This document shows positions 53,400-62,809 of a stretch of DNA of 62,904 nucleotides, in pieces (positions within the stretch are counted from its first letter, which is position 1; every line of letters starts with the position of its first letter). The translations under genes were made by a program, and so were the position numbers. A model generated the notes under the pieces. That model saw nothing but the letters and a program-made list of their open reading frames with translations. It was not told the origin of the DNA and did not search any database. Source of the stretch: Prochlorococcus sp. AG-436-O11 (GTDB lineage Bacteria; Cyanobacteriota; Cyanobacteriia; PCC-6307; Cyanobiaceae); the NCBI GenBank assembly GCA_003212535.1, contig QCPO01000007.1, positions 1 through 62,904 on the forward strand. Reading direction: 5' to 3'.

Positions 53400-56300
53400 T
53401 TGCGATTGGTACATATCAATCAGGTCGAGTTTGAAAATTTTAAATCTTTTGGGGGGAGTGTAAAAATTCCTCTTGAAGAAGGTTTTACTGTGGTTACAGG
53501 TCCTAATGGGTCGGGAAAAAGTAATATTTTAGATGGGATTTTATTTTGTTTAGGCTTAGCTAATAGTAGAGGGATGAGGGCAGAGAGATTACCAGATTTA
53601 ATCAACAACTCTAAAGTAAAAGAGGGAAAATCATCCGAAACAAATGTTTCGGTAAAATTCAATATTGAAGATTGGTCTCCTAGGGAGGATATGCCTCCTT
53701 TGGAATTAGAAGAAGATGATATTTCTATTAATCAAGGTCAAAAGGAATGGGTGGTTTCTAGAAAATTGAGGCTTATGCCTGGGGGGTCTTATGCCTCAAC
53801 TTATACGTCCGATGGAAAGCAATGTACTTTACAACAAATACAGAGAATTCTTAGAGATATCAGTGTTGATCCAGAGGGAAGTAATGTTGTTATGCAAGGG
53901 GATGTTACAAGAATAGTTTCAATGAATAATAAAGATAGGAGAACTCTTATTGATGAATTAGCTGGAGTAGCACTTTTTGATACAAGAATAGAACAAACTA
54001 ATGCAAAACTAAATGATGTTTTTGAAAGACAAGAAAGGTGTGAAATTTTGGAAAATGAATTGCAATCTAGTAAGAATAGGCTCGAAAAAGAATGTGAAAA
54101 AGCTAGGCAATATAAAGAGTTAAAGGCAAAACTTTTTCAAATTCAAGAGTTAGAGAAAGTTCTTATTTATGATAGACAAGTGAAGCATGTTGAATCAATG
54201 AAGGGAAAAGCCATTGAATTTGATGAAAATAAAATTTTGTTTAATAAACAAAAAGAATCTATTACGAAAGAAATATCAGTACTAGAAGATGCATTAAAAA
54301 TAATGGTTGCTGAGCTTAAAGAAAAAGGAGAAGATAAATTGATAAAAGTTAATTCTGATATTGGCAGTATAAATTCTAGCTTAAGAGAACTAGATAGAAT
54401 ATCTAGCTTGAACAAAGAAGCAGGGATTAAATTGCAAGAGCAAAGGGATGAGATTGCAATATCTAAGAAGAATATTGAGTTAGAAAAGAAACAACAAGAA
54501 AATTTTGATGATACTTTTTTAAATAAATTGCACTTAGAAATTGAAGATATATCTTCAAAACATAAGTTATCCAGAAAAAAACTTTCTGACGCTGCGGGAG
54601 CATCTGGAGAATTTTCTAAGCAAAGCATCAAATTAAATAATCAATTGGAAAGTATAAAATCTATTATTGATCCTCTTGAAGTTAATAAAAGGAAAATTGA
54701 AGAGCAAACCACACAAAACAATGTTCAAAAAGAAGAAATCACTTCTCAGATAAAGCTTTTGTCTTTAGAAAAACACAAACTTGTAGACAGTAATCAAATA
54801 AAGGAAGAGACATCTAATGTAAAGAACCAAAATTTGGATAGTAATAGTTTTGAAATTAATGATTTAAAACAAGAAATTGATTTATTAAATAAAACTAAAT
54901 TAAGGCTAAATAATGAGCAATTAAGACTTGAAAAGGATTTATCTAGATTTGAAAGTAGAAAAGAAGCTTTAAATGAGACCAGAGGATCATATGCTCTTAG
55001 GATTCTTTTAGAAGCAGGTTTAGAAGGTATACATGGTTACGTGGCCCAACTTGGAGATGTGAGTGAGAAGCATAGGTATGCACTTGAAATCGCGGCTGGC
55101 AATAGACTCGGACAAATTGTTGTTGATAATGATAATATTGCCTCTAAAGCAATTGAAATTCTTAAAAAGAAGAAGGCAGGAAGATTAACTTTTCTTCCTT
55201 TAAATAGAATTAAAAGTCAAAAGAAAAATTATGCAATTTCACGATTTGTAAATAATAGGGAAACTGGATTTATTGATAAAGCTATTAACTTAATTAAATT
55301 TGATGAAGTTTATTCCGATGTTTTTAAATATGTATTTGGAGATACATTAGTTTTTTCAGATTTAGAATCAGCTAGGTTATCTCAACAAAAAATTAGATTA
55401 GTTACCTTAGGTGGTGAATTATTAGAAGTAAGTGGAGCTATTACAGGTGGGAGTAAGTTAAATAAAGATTTAGCTTATAGATTTGGAATTAATAATGATC
55501 TTGAGGATTCTAATCCTATAAAAGAAAGATTATTAGTGATTCAAGAGGCTTTAAAAAAATCAAATAACGATTTAATTATAAAAACTAACAAATTAAGTAA
55601 ATTAACCTCTAACAGGACTCAAATAATTGAGGATTACGCCTCTTTCACTAAAGAAATCGAATTCAATAAAAATTCCCTGAAGGTTCTCATGCAAAGAATC
55701 GAAGATTGTAATTCGAGATTAAATAAACTTAATAGATCAAATAATTTTTTACAAAAAGAATTGGATCTCATCCAGAATAAATTGAAGCCCCATAAAGATA
55801 AGTTTGGTGAGTTACAAACAATTCTTAAACAGAATTATGAAAAGAATCAAAAATCATCATTAATAACTTTTAATAATGATTTTAATAATCTTGATAAAAA
55901 ACTTGAATTACTTATTCAAGAGAGAGATACATTAATAACTAAAAAAAATCAATTTGCTTTAGATCAAGAACGTATAAAAAATTCATTAAAGCTTATATCA
56001 TTGCAAGAAAAAAACTTACAGAAATCTGTGAAAGATCTTGCAAATGCTCATAGTGAATGGATAGAAAAAAGAGATAAGTTTACAAAAGAGCTTGTAGTTC
56101 TTGATGATCAAAAAAAATTACTTGAAAAGGATTTAGGTTTATTAAGACGAAAAAGAGATGAATTAACCTCTTCAATTTCAAATAAAAGACAAGAACATAA
56201 TAATTTTATTTTGAAGCTTGAATATCTTGAAAGAGATATTAGTTCTTGGAAAGAAGAAATGAGGAGTGAGACTGTTAAGCTAGAAAATTATAAAAAAGAT

Positions 56301-56990
56301 TTACCTAATCCTTTACCAGAGTTTGGAGATTATGAAGGTAAAAGTCTTGATTGTTTGCAGTCAGATATCTCAATTATCAAAGCAAAATTAGAGAGCTTAG
56401 AACCTGTAAATATGCTGGCGCTGGATGAATTAGAAGAATTAACTGAGAGATTAAATGCTTTACGAGAGAAATTAGAAATCCTATCTAATGAGAGATCTGA
56501 GTTGTTATTGAGAATTGAAACTGTTTCAACAATGCGTCAAGAAGCATTTATGCAAGCATTTGTAGAAGTTGATAAACACTTTAGGGAGATTTTTGCTAAT
56601 TTATCTGACGGAGATGGCTTTCTTCAGCTTGAAAATCCTAATTCTCCTTTGGAAGGAGGTTTAACTTTAGTTGCGCACCCTAAAGGGAAAAATGTTAGAA
56701 GATTAGCTTCCATGTCTGGGGGTGAGAAATCATTAACTGCTTTAAGTTTTTTATTTGCTTTGCAAAAATATAAGCCTTCCCCTTTTTATGCATTAGATGA
56801 GGTAGATAGCTTCTTAGATGGGATCAATGTTGAAAGGTTATCAAAATTAATTACCAATCAGTCTTCAAATGCTCAATTTATAGTCGTAAGTCATAGAAGG
56901 CCTATGATAAGTGCATCTGAACGAACAATTGGTGTTGCTCAAGCAAGAGGTGCTAATACTCAAGTTGTTGGATTACCAAATGCTGCATAA
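53400..56990 (+). CDS. smc: Chromosome segregation protein SMC
   Basis: SMC condenses and aligns chromosomes with ScpA/ScpB. The 1196-residue protein has an N-terminal head with Walker A GPNGSGKSN near residue 36, a first long coiled coil, a hinge near 520-650 (EGIHGYVAQLGDV...AGRLTFLPLNRI), a second coiled coil and a C-terminal head with the signature SMSGGEKSL and Walker B YALDEVDSFLDG. The start is a TTG; another TTG is two codons downstream. scpA and scpB are not present here. Confidence 0.97.
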   Translation: MRLVHINQVEFENFKSFGGSVKIPLEEGFTVVTGPNGSGKSNILDGILFCLGLANSRGMRAERLPDLINNSKVKEGKSSETNVSVKFNIEDWSPREDMPPLELEEDDISINQGQKEWVVSRKLRLMPGGSYASTYTSDGKQCTLQQIQRILRDISVDPEGSNVVMQGDVTRIVSMNNKDRRTLIDELAGVALFDTRIEQTNAKLNDVFERQERCEILENELQSSKNRLEKECEKARQYKELKAKLFQIQELEKVLIYDRQVKHVESMKGKAIEFDENKILFNKQKESITKEISVLEDALKIMVAELKEKGEDKLIKVNSDIGSINSSLRELDRISSLNKEAGIKLQEQRDEIAISKKNIELEKKQQENFDDTFLNKLHLEIEDISSKHKLSRKKLSDAAGASGEFSKQSIKLNNQLESIKSIIDPLEVNKRKIEEQTTQNNVQKEEITSQIKLLSLEKHKLVDSNQIKEETSNVKNQNLDSNSFEINDLKQEIDLLNKTKLRLNNEQLRLEKDLSRFESRKEALNETRGSYALRILLEAGLEGIHGYVAQLGDVSEKHRYALEIAAGNRLGQIVVDNDNIASKAIEILKKKKAGRLTFLPLNRIKSQKKNYAISRFVNNRETGFIDKAINLIKFDEVYSDVFKYVFGDTLVFSDLESARLSQQKIRLVTLGGELLEVSGAITGGSKLNKDLAYRFGINNDLEDSNPIKERLLVIQEALKKSNNDLIIKTNKLSKLTSNRTQIIEDYASFTKEIEFNKNSLKVLMQRIEDCNSRLNKLNRSNNFLQKELDLIQNKLKPHKDKFGELQTILKQNYEKNQKSSLITFNNDFNNLDKKLELLIQERDTLITKKNQFALDQERIKNSLKLISLQEKNLQKSVKDLANAHSEWIEKRDKFTKELVVLDDQKKLLEKDLGLLRRKRDELTSSISNKRQEHNNFILKLEYLERDISSWKEEMRSETVKLENYKKDLPNPLPEFGDYEGKSLDCLQSDISIIKAKLESLEPVNMLALDELEELTERLNALREKLEILSNERSELLLRIETVSTMRQEAFMQAFVEVDKHFREIFANLSDGDGFLQLENPNSPLEGGLTLVAHPKGKNVRRLASMSGGEKSLTALSFLFALQKYKPSPFYALDEVDSFLDGINVERLSKLITNQSSNAQFIVVSHRRPMISASERTIGVAQARGANTQVVGLPNAA

Positions 56991-57035
56991 ACACACTTTT
57001 TTACATTTATACGTCAGAATGATAGAAAGTTATTA

Positions 57036-58073
57036 ATGAGTTTGTCTAACACATCCACCAATAATAATCGACGCAATTCCGTCCCAAGCGAACGCTTATG
57101 GTTGAGGTCAGAATTGATGGGAACTCAAGTTATTACTACTGATACTGGTAGACGACTTGGTGTCGTAGGTGAAGTTGTTGTTGATATTGACAGAAGAGAA
57201 GTAGTCGCCTTAGGTCTTAGAGATAATCCACTGACAAGATTTTTACCGGGCTTACCAAAATGGATGCCCTTGGTAAGTATAAAGCAGGTTGGTGATGTTA
57301 TTTTAGTTGATTCTTTAGATTCATTGAGTGATGGTTTTGCTCCAGAAAGATATGGAAAAGTAATTAATTGTCAAGTGATTACAGAATCTGGTCAACTTTT
57401 GGGAAGGGTACTTGGATTTTCTTTTGATATTGAGACTGGTGATTTAATTTCTCTTGTCATGGGAGCAGTTGGCGTACCTCTTTTAGGTGAGGGTGTTTTA
57501 AGTACTTGGGAAATTCCTGTCGAGGAAATAGTGAGTAGTGGTACTGATAGGATAATTGTTTATGAAGGTGCTGAAGAGAAGTTGAATCAATTAAGTAGTG
57601 GTTTATTAGAGAAACTGGGAGTAGGAGGCTCTGCTTGGGAAGAAAGAGAGGCCAATAGATACTCAGGAAATCTTGTACCCGTAGAAAATCAATTATTGTC
57701 TGGTTCAGAATCAGAAGAACAAAATAATTTAGTTGAAGGATTTGAAGAAGAAGTTATTGATGAAGACGATTATGATGAAGAATTTGAATATGTTGAAGTA
57801 GAGCGTTCAAAAGAGGAAATTAAGAATAAAAAAAAGCTTTACTTAGAAAATGATTATCCAGACCAAAGGGAATATCAAATGACTGAGGATAATCAAATTT
57901 ATGAAGCAAATAAGATTGATGTTCAACGAAAAAAGGAATCCAGATCAAATTTGGCATCGAAGAGGCCTATTCAAAGAGCTTTAGAACCATTAGATATCGA
58001 ACCATTGGAGGATAAGAATTTAGTTACAGAAAACCAAAACTCAGATAAGCTCGAAATCGAAGATCCTTGGTAA
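57036..58073 (+). CDS. PRC-barrel domain protein
   Basis: A 345-residue protein with two PRC-barrel domains: residues 25-100 (RSELMGTQVITTDTGRRLG) and 105-185 (GKVINCQVITESGQLLGRV). The remainder is highly acidic and probably disordered (EEEVIDEDDYDEEFEYVEVE). PRC barrels occur in photosynthetic reaction centre H subunits and RimM; in cyanobacteria this two-barrel form is conserved but its role is not settled. It is 45 bp after smc and ends exactly where the convergent LpxB-like gene ends. Confidence 0.88.
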   Translation: MSLSNTSTNNNRRNSVPSERLWLRSELMGTQVITTDTGRRLGVVGEVVVDIDRREVVALGLRDNPLTRFLPGLPKWMPLVSIKQVGDVILVDSLDSLSDGFAPERYGKVINCQVITESGQLLGRVLGFSFDIETGDLISLVMGAVGVPLLGEGVLSTWEIPVEEIVSSGTDRIIVYEGAEEKLNQLSSGLLEKLGVGGSAWEEREANRYSGNLVPVENQLLSGSESEEQNNLVEGFEEEVIDEDDYDEEFEYVEVERSKEEIKNKKKLYLENDYPDQREYQMTEDNQIYEANKIDVQRKKESRSNLASKRPIQRALEPLDIEPLEDKNLVTENQNSDKLEIEDPW

Positions 58074-59342
58074 TTAACTAAGCTTTTTTATTGAATCAAA
58101 AATTATGTAAGCAAGTTTTCCAACTGCACCGTTTTCCCCTCTTTGCTTTAGTAAATTATCTTTTATATTTTTTAAATTCTCCTTATTATTCATGAGAAAT
58201 TCTGCTTCTTTTGCAATTTGTTTAGGTGAAATATCTCCTATTCTTTCTGGAACAATCAACTTCCTTACTTTTATATTGGGCCAGGCAAAAAACTTTTTCG
58301 CTTTTAAATTCCTATATTTGATGATTAAAGTTAAGAGTTTATTTATGAATGGTATTTTTCCAATTATTCCCAAAATACCGTCCCAGGAATTCATTACATT
58401 TAAATGCTGAGTTGGTAGTACAACTATCATAGGAAGGGCAATTGCAGCTAATTCTGCAGTATTTGCTCCGACTGTAGTTATTGCAAGGTCACATTCTTTC
58501 AATACTTCATAACAGGGATGTTTATTGATTAGATAAATCTTAGTATTTTTTGCTGTTTCAATAACATTATCAAACACAGAATTGCTTATATTTTTAATTG
58601 TTTTTATTTTGGAAGAGTAATAAGTTGCAATAGGGTTTTTATTGCTTTGGAAAAATAAATATTCATTTTTATTTGTGGTTGGAGCAATAGGAATAATAAA
58701 ATCTATATCACTATTGTTTTCAGCAATATGATCAGCCATTTCTAAAAAGAAAGGAATACCAACAGAAAGCTTAGCTTTTTTAGAGCCAGGTAATAATGCA
58801 ATATATTTTTTTTCTTGATTTCTCAAGGAGATTTCACGTTCAAATTTTATATCTGCCATCAAATCTCCAATAATTGTGCATTTATATCTGTATTTTTCTG
58901 GAAGTAATTTTTTTACTTTTCCATTCATGGCTGCGATTATATTTGTCCATTTAGGCCATCTTGCAATCCATTCTGCATATGTAATATTGATATAACCCAA
59001 TCTTTTTGCTAATAAAATACTCCAAAATTGGTCACCGCCAAGAAAAATCACAATACCTTTTTTTGGCCAATTTGCAAAAGCAGATGGCCTTATTAATAAA
59101 TGCCAAAATGTTTTTGCCTTTGTAACTAATTCAAACTTTTTCCATGACTCTGCAACTTCAAATTCTTTACCTGTGCCATTTGGACAAGGTACAAGAACTA
59201 GTCTAATAGAGAAATTATATCTCTTTTTTTCTTTTAAAGAATCATTTATTTGATTTAAATGATCTACTACCGGCTTCACCCAAGTTGATAACTCACCAGG
59301 CCCATTGGTAATAATTACTACTGCAACTGATTTTTTTTTCAT
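58074..59342 (-). CDS. LpxB-like glycosyltransferase
   Basis: A 422-residue protein starting MKKKSVAVVIITNGPGELST at 59342; an upstream in-frame extension reads through the tRNA-Leu gene and is excluded. It has two Rossmann-like halves, with FLGGDQFWSILLAKRLG and ALLPGSKKAKLSVGIPFF, and the TTVGANTAELAAIALPMIVVLP sugar-nucleotide region. It resembles lipid-A-disaccharide synthase (GT19) but is a distinct cyanobacterial group, so the product may be another glycolipid. Marine Prochlorococcus has unusual lipid A, which fits an altered role. Confidence 0.85.
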   Translation of the reverse strand: MKKKSVAVVIITNGPGELSTWVKPVVDHLNQINDSLKEKKRYNFSIRLVLVPCPNGTGKEFEVAESWKKFELVTKAKTFWHLLIRPSAFANWPKKGIVIFLGGDQFWSILLAKRLGYINITYAEWIARWPKWTNIIAAMNGKVKKLLPEKYRYKCTIIGDLMADIKFEREISLRNQEKKYIALLPGSKKAKLSVGIPFFLEMADHIAENNSDIDFIIPIAPTTNKNEYLFFQSNKNPIATYYSSKIKTIKNISNSVFDNVIETAKNTKIYLINKHPCYEVLKECDLAITTVGANTAELAAIALPMIVVLPTQHLNVMNSWDGILGIIGKIPFINKLLTLIIKYRNLKAKKFFAWPNIKVRKLIVPERIGDISPKQIAKEAEFLMNNKENLKNIKDNLLKQRGENGAVGKLAYIIFDSIKKLS

Positions 59343-59367
59343 TGCAGTTAATCCAAAATAAATTACA

Positions 59368-59449
59368 TGCGGACGGCGAGACTTGAACTCGCAAGGCCTA
59401 AGCCACACGCTCCTTAGACGTGCGCGTCTACCAATTCCGCCACGTCCGC
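59368..59449 (-). tRNA. tRNA-Leu, anticodon AAG by loop alignment
   Basis: On the minus strand, 82 nt with a 7-bp acceptor stem (GCGGACG/CGTCCGC), a long variable arm (class II) and a T arm GCGAG-TTCAAGT-CTCGC. The anticodon stem CACGT/GCGTG encloses the 7-nt loop CTAAGGA, whose positions 34-36 read AAG (Leu, CUN). U33 is in place. CCA is not encoded. It is not the intron-containing tRNA-Leu(UAA). Confidence 0.9.
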
Positions 59450-59758
59450 AAGAGGTTTTCGATCACAATAAAGTTCGTAAACCACTGATATATCATACAT
59501 GATTGCAAGAAACAGGTTTGTGAGTTTAAACATGATGTTTGCTTAAGATTGTTATAGGATATGTTTATTTAAAATCTTGTAAGTTATCTAAATTGGAGAA
59601 AATATTGTTCTATTGCATAAAACAAATAATTATCCATATATAACGTTTTAGGTTGTATTGTAAAAAATGTCCTCTGATTACTAAAAACATTTTGTTTAGT
59701 ACTTTGGCAGAGTATTGTTATTTTAAATCATTTTCATTTCTTCAATTTAATTTGCGTA
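59450..59758. other. 309-bp non-coding stretch between tRNA-Leu and accC
   Basis: Divergent promoter space. A minus-strand -10-like TATGAT for the tRNA is at 59492-59497 and weak TATTGT-like sequences precede accC. No small gene or hairpin is convincing. Confidence 0.6.
59492..59497 (-). promoter_or_regulatory. Probable -10 box of tRNA-Leu
   Basis: On the minus strand TATGAT, which would give a start about 35 nt before the mature tRNA 5' end. There is no clear -35 box at 17-bp spacing. Inferred from sequence alone. Confidence 0.4.
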
Positions 59759-61108
59759 ATGGTTGAAAAAGTTTTAATTGCTAATCGTGGAGAAATAGCT
59801 TTACGAATTGTTAGAAGTTGTAGAGAACTAGGCATTGCAACTGTGGCTGTTTTTAGCACCATAGATAAAAAAGCATTGCACGTACAGCTTGCAGATGAAG
59901 CAGTTTGTGTTGGAGATTCATTAAGTAATAAGAGTTACCTAAATATTCCAAATATCCTTGCTGCTGCTACCTCGCGAGGAGTTGACGCTATTCATCCTGG
60001 CTATGGATTTCTCGCTGAAAATGATAAATTTGCTGAAATGTGTAACGATCATGGCATAGTTTTTATTGGGCCATCTCCAAAAGCTATTAGATCTATGGGA
60101 GATAAATCTACAGCTAAAGAAACTATGGATAGGGTTGGTGTCCCAACTGTGCCTGGAAGTAAAGGTTTATTATCTAATGTTCAAGAAGCGTACAAATTAG
60201 CAGATGAAATTGGATATCCAGTAATTATAAAAGCTACAGCTGGAGGAGGAGGAAGAGGGATGAGATTAGTTGAGAATCAAGCAAATTTAGAAAAAATGTT
60301 TAAAGCAGCTCAAGGTGAAGCAGAAGCTGCATTTGGTAATGATGGTCTATACATGGAGAAATTTATAAAGAAGCCAAGACATGTCGAGATACAAATTCTC
60401 GCCGATAGGTCTGGGAATGTAGTGCATTTAGGAGAGCGGGATTGTTCTGTTCAAAGAAGACATCAGAAGTTATTAGAAGAATCTCCTAGTCCTGCAATAA
60501 ACTCTGACCTTAGAAAAAAGATGGGCAATGCAGCTATTGCTGCGGCAAAAAGCATAGGGTATGAAGGAGCTGGTACCGTTGAATTTTTAGTTGATGATAA
60601 TGATAATTTTTACTTTATGGAGATGAATACTAGGATTCAAGTAGAGCATCCAGTAACTGAAATGGTTACTGGTGTTGATCTTATAGCTGAACAAATTAAA
60701 ATTGCAGGTGGAGAAAATTTAGAATTTGAACAAGATGATATTCAATTAAATGGCCATGCTATTGAATGCAGAATTAATGCTGAAGACCCTTCGCATAATT
60801 TTCGGCCTTCACCCGGCAAAATAACTGGATGGCTTCCTCCTGGAGGACCTGGTGTAAGAGTTGATAGCCATGTGTACACTGGTTATGAAATTCCTCCGTT
60901 TTATGATTCCTTAATAGGTAAATTAATAGTTTGGGGGAAAGATCGTAATACTGCTATTAAGCGTATGAATAGGGCTTTAAATGAATGCGCTGTAACAGGA
61001 ATCCCTACAACAATTAATTTTCATCTATCTCTCCTTAATAAAACAAAATTTAAGGAAGGGAAAATTCATACTAAATATGTTGAAGAAGAATTATTACCTA
61101 ACTATTAA
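59759..61108 (+). CDS. accC: Biotin carboxylase subunit of acetyl-CoA carboxylase
   Basis: AccC carboxylates the biotin of AccB using ATP and bicarbonate. The 449-residue ATP-grasp enzyme starts [20 protein letters not shown], has [49 protein letters not shown] and [20 protein letters not shown]. Standard length. accB is 41 kb away, so the two are not in one operon, a common situation in cyanobacteria. Confidence 0.98.
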   Translation: MVEKVLIANRGEIALRIVRSCRELGIATVAVFSTIDKKALHVQLADEAVCVGDSLSNKSYLNIPNILAAATSRGVDAIHPGYGFLAENDKFAEMCNDHGIVFIGPSPKAIRSMGDKSTAKETMDRVGVPTVPGSKGLLSNVQEAYKLADEIGYPVIIKATAGGGGRGMRLVENQANLEKMFKAAQGEAEAAFGNDGLYMEKFIKKPRHVEIQILADRSGNVVHLGERDCSVQRRHQKLLEESPSPAINSDLRKKMGNAAIAAAKSIGYEGAGTVEFLVDDNDNFYFMEMNTRIQVEHPVTEMVTGVDLIAEQIKIAGGENLEFEQDDIQLNGHAIECRINAEDPSHNFRPSPGKITGWLPPGGPGVRVDSHVYTGYEIPPFYDSLIGKLIVWGKDRNTAIKRMNRALNECAVTGIPTTINFHLSLLNKTKFKEGKIHTKYVEEELLPNY

Positions 61109-61124
61109 AAAACATAAATATTTT

Positions 61125-61439
61125 TCACATAAGGTTTTTATGTATTGCTAGTTTTATTAGTCCTTGTTGACCAACTAAAATTTCTCTTAAAAAACTTATA
61201 ACCCCAATCCAAATAACAGGTCCCACATCAACTCCTCCTATCGGAGGAATGAATTTCCTTGTTAAATTTAGGATAGAACTTGATGGTATAGAAATCAATA
61301 ACCATAAACCTTTACTTAAATCAATTTTTGGGTACCAAGTAAGAATTAATCTTATTAAAAAAACTATTGTTAGAAATGATAGAAAAATTCCTAACGTAAT
61401 ATCTAAAATTTGCAGATAGTTTTTAAGCAATGAAATCAC
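61125..61439 (-). CDS. YggT family membrane protein
   Basis: A 104-residue protein with two hydrophobic segments near residues 13-33 and 73-92 separated by LTWYPKIDLSKGLWLLISIPSSSILN and RKFIPPIGGVDVGPVIW, which match YggT (YlmG/Ycf19) proteins. In cyanobacteria and chloroplasts these affect nucleoid or thylakoid organisation. It is convergent with accC, 16 bp apart, and divergent from psbX. Confidence 0.88.
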   Translation of the reverse strand: MISLLKNYLQILDITLGIFLSFLTIVFLIRLILTWYPKIDLSKGLWLLISIPSSSILNLTRKFIPPIGGVDVGPVIWIGVISFLREILVGQQGLIKLAIHKNLM

Positions 61440-61520
61440 AATTATTTAATTCATCTTAATAAATAACACATTAATTAGTATTTAATTCGTATTATAAATT
61501 GAGAATTAAATCTTTAAAAA

Positions 61521-61697
61521 GTGCTTCAAATCTCAAATTTATTACTAGCCGCTGATTTCGCTCCTGAAGTCGCTAACAATTCTGCCGTTGGAATGTTAGG
61601 TAGTTTTATTGCAGCAGCTTTACTGATAGTTCTTCCTGCAACAGGATTTCTGATCTTTGTTAGTCAGAAAGATTCTCTTGATAGAGTAAATCGCTAG
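61521..61697 (+). CDS. psbX: Photosystem II protein PsbX
   Basis: A 58-codon frame starting with GTG ([20 protein letters not shown]), with one transmembrane segment ([20 protein letters not shown]) and the tail [10 protein letters not shown]. This matches Prochlorococcus PsbX, a small subunit at the edge of the photosystem II core near cytochrome b559. The GTG start is the only one giving the full conserved N-terminus. It lies 80 bp upstream of ycf66 on the same strand. Confidence 0.93.
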   Translation: MLQISNLLLAADFAPEVANNSAVGMLGSFIAAALLIVLPATGFLIFVSQKDSLDRVNR

Positions 61698-61777
61698 TTT
61701 TTGTAGAAGTTTTAAGTACACTATATATAGAAGGGTGATTCGTTTCACCTTAAAAAATAAGTTTTTGGAGAAAGAAT

Positions 61778-62809
61778 GTGGTCAATGCTAGTCTCAACTG
61801 GGCCAGTATTGTTGGAATAGTTCTTGCAGTTTGTGGAGGTGGCCTTTACTTCTTAAGGTCTTTTAAACCTGCATTAGCAAGAGATTATGATGTTTTCTTT
61901 GCAGCAATTGGTCTTTTATGTGGAGGGATATTATTTTTTCAAGGTTGGCGATTAGATCCTATACTTCAATTTGGTCAGTTTTTATTAGCTGGAACGACAG
62001 TTTTCTTTGCATATGAAAGTGTTAGGTTAAGGGGAATTGCCACTGATCAGGCTAGAAGGTCATCTTATTTTGAAGAAGATGATATACCTAATATGCCAAG
62101 AAATTCTTCCAGAAATAGATTTCAAGATGAATATGATCAGTTTGAAAATTCTGCAAGGCCATCAAGAAGATTTAAACCACAAGAAGATGATTTTGAAGAT
62201 AATTACCAAGATAGTAGATCTGGTAGAAGGAGTGTATCAAGAGCTATACCTGAGTCTGCAGTAAGCAGAAGAAGGCCATCATCTAGACAAGTGAATCAAT
62301 TTGATAATGAGGAGCCCAGAAGAAGGCCATCATCTAGACAAGTGAATCAATTTGATAATGAGGAGCCCAGAAGAAGGCCATCATCTAGACAAGTGAATCA
62401 ATTTGATAATGAGGAGCCCAGAAAAAGAAGGTCTAGTTATGAAGATAGAACTAGTAATGAATCAATAACAAATAATTTTGGCGAAAGACGTAGTGAATCT
62501 CGCAACGAAGTTAAAAGAGGATCACGGCCTAAAGCTAATCAAGCAGTTTCTAGAGAATCAAATAGGTCCTCATTCTCTGATTCTTCTTCAGTATCTAATA
62601 AATCTACTAGGCCTTCTATTAGACCTCAAACCAAACGTGAAAAGATAGAAGATGCCTCATTTCAAAATATTGATGAAGTAAAAAAAACTCGCCAGCCCCG
62701 TAGAACAACTACTTCAGAAAGATCTACTTCAAAAAAACAATCTGGGAGATATAGTGTTGGCTCAAAGAAAAATAAGCCTAGAGATAACAGTTCTAGATTT
62801 GATGATTAA
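61778..62809 (+). CDS. ycf66: Ycf66 family protein
   Basis: A 343-residue protein. The N-terminal 90 residues hold three hydrophobic segments (ASIVGIVLAVCGGGLYFL, FFAAIGLLCGGILFF, LLAGTTVFFAYES), the conserved Ycf66 domain shared with plant chloroplast genomes. The rest is a long, basic, disordered tail rich in R, S and N with three exact 17-residue repeats at 62267-62419. The start is a GTG preceded by a good TTGGAGAAAGA ribosome binding site; an overlapping ATG at 61776 is out of frame. Function unknown; probably a membrane protein. Confidence 0.9.
   Translation: MVNASLNWASIVGIVLAVCGGGLYFLRSFKPALARDYDVFFAAIGLLCGGILFFQGWRLDPILQFGQFLLAGTTVFFAYESVRLRGIATDQARRSSYFEEDDIPNMPRNSSRNRFQDEYDQFENSARPSRRFKPQEDDFEDNYQDSRSGRRSVSRAIPESAVSRRRPSSRQVNQFDNEEPRRRPSSRQVNQFDNEEPRRRPSSRQVNQFDNEEPRKRRSSYEDRTSNESITNNFGERRSESRNEVKRGSRPKANQAVSRESNRSSFSDSSSVSNKSTRPSIRPQTKREKIEDASFQNIDEVKKTRQPRRTTTSERSTSKKQSGRYSVGSKKNKPRDNSSRFDD
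62267..62419 (+). repeat. 51-bp tandem repeat, three exact copies, inside ycf66
   Basis: Three exact copies of 51 bp (units start at 62267, 62318 and 62369) encode RRRPSSRQVNQFDNEEP in frame. A fourth, diverged unit begins after 62419. Exact identity indicates recent expansion; the multiple of three preserves the frame. Confidence 0.96.

Noticed and set aside
59343..59408. In-frame extension of the LpxB-like gene
   Set aside because: It is an antisense read-through of the tRNA-Leu gene; the protein family starts at the MKKK.
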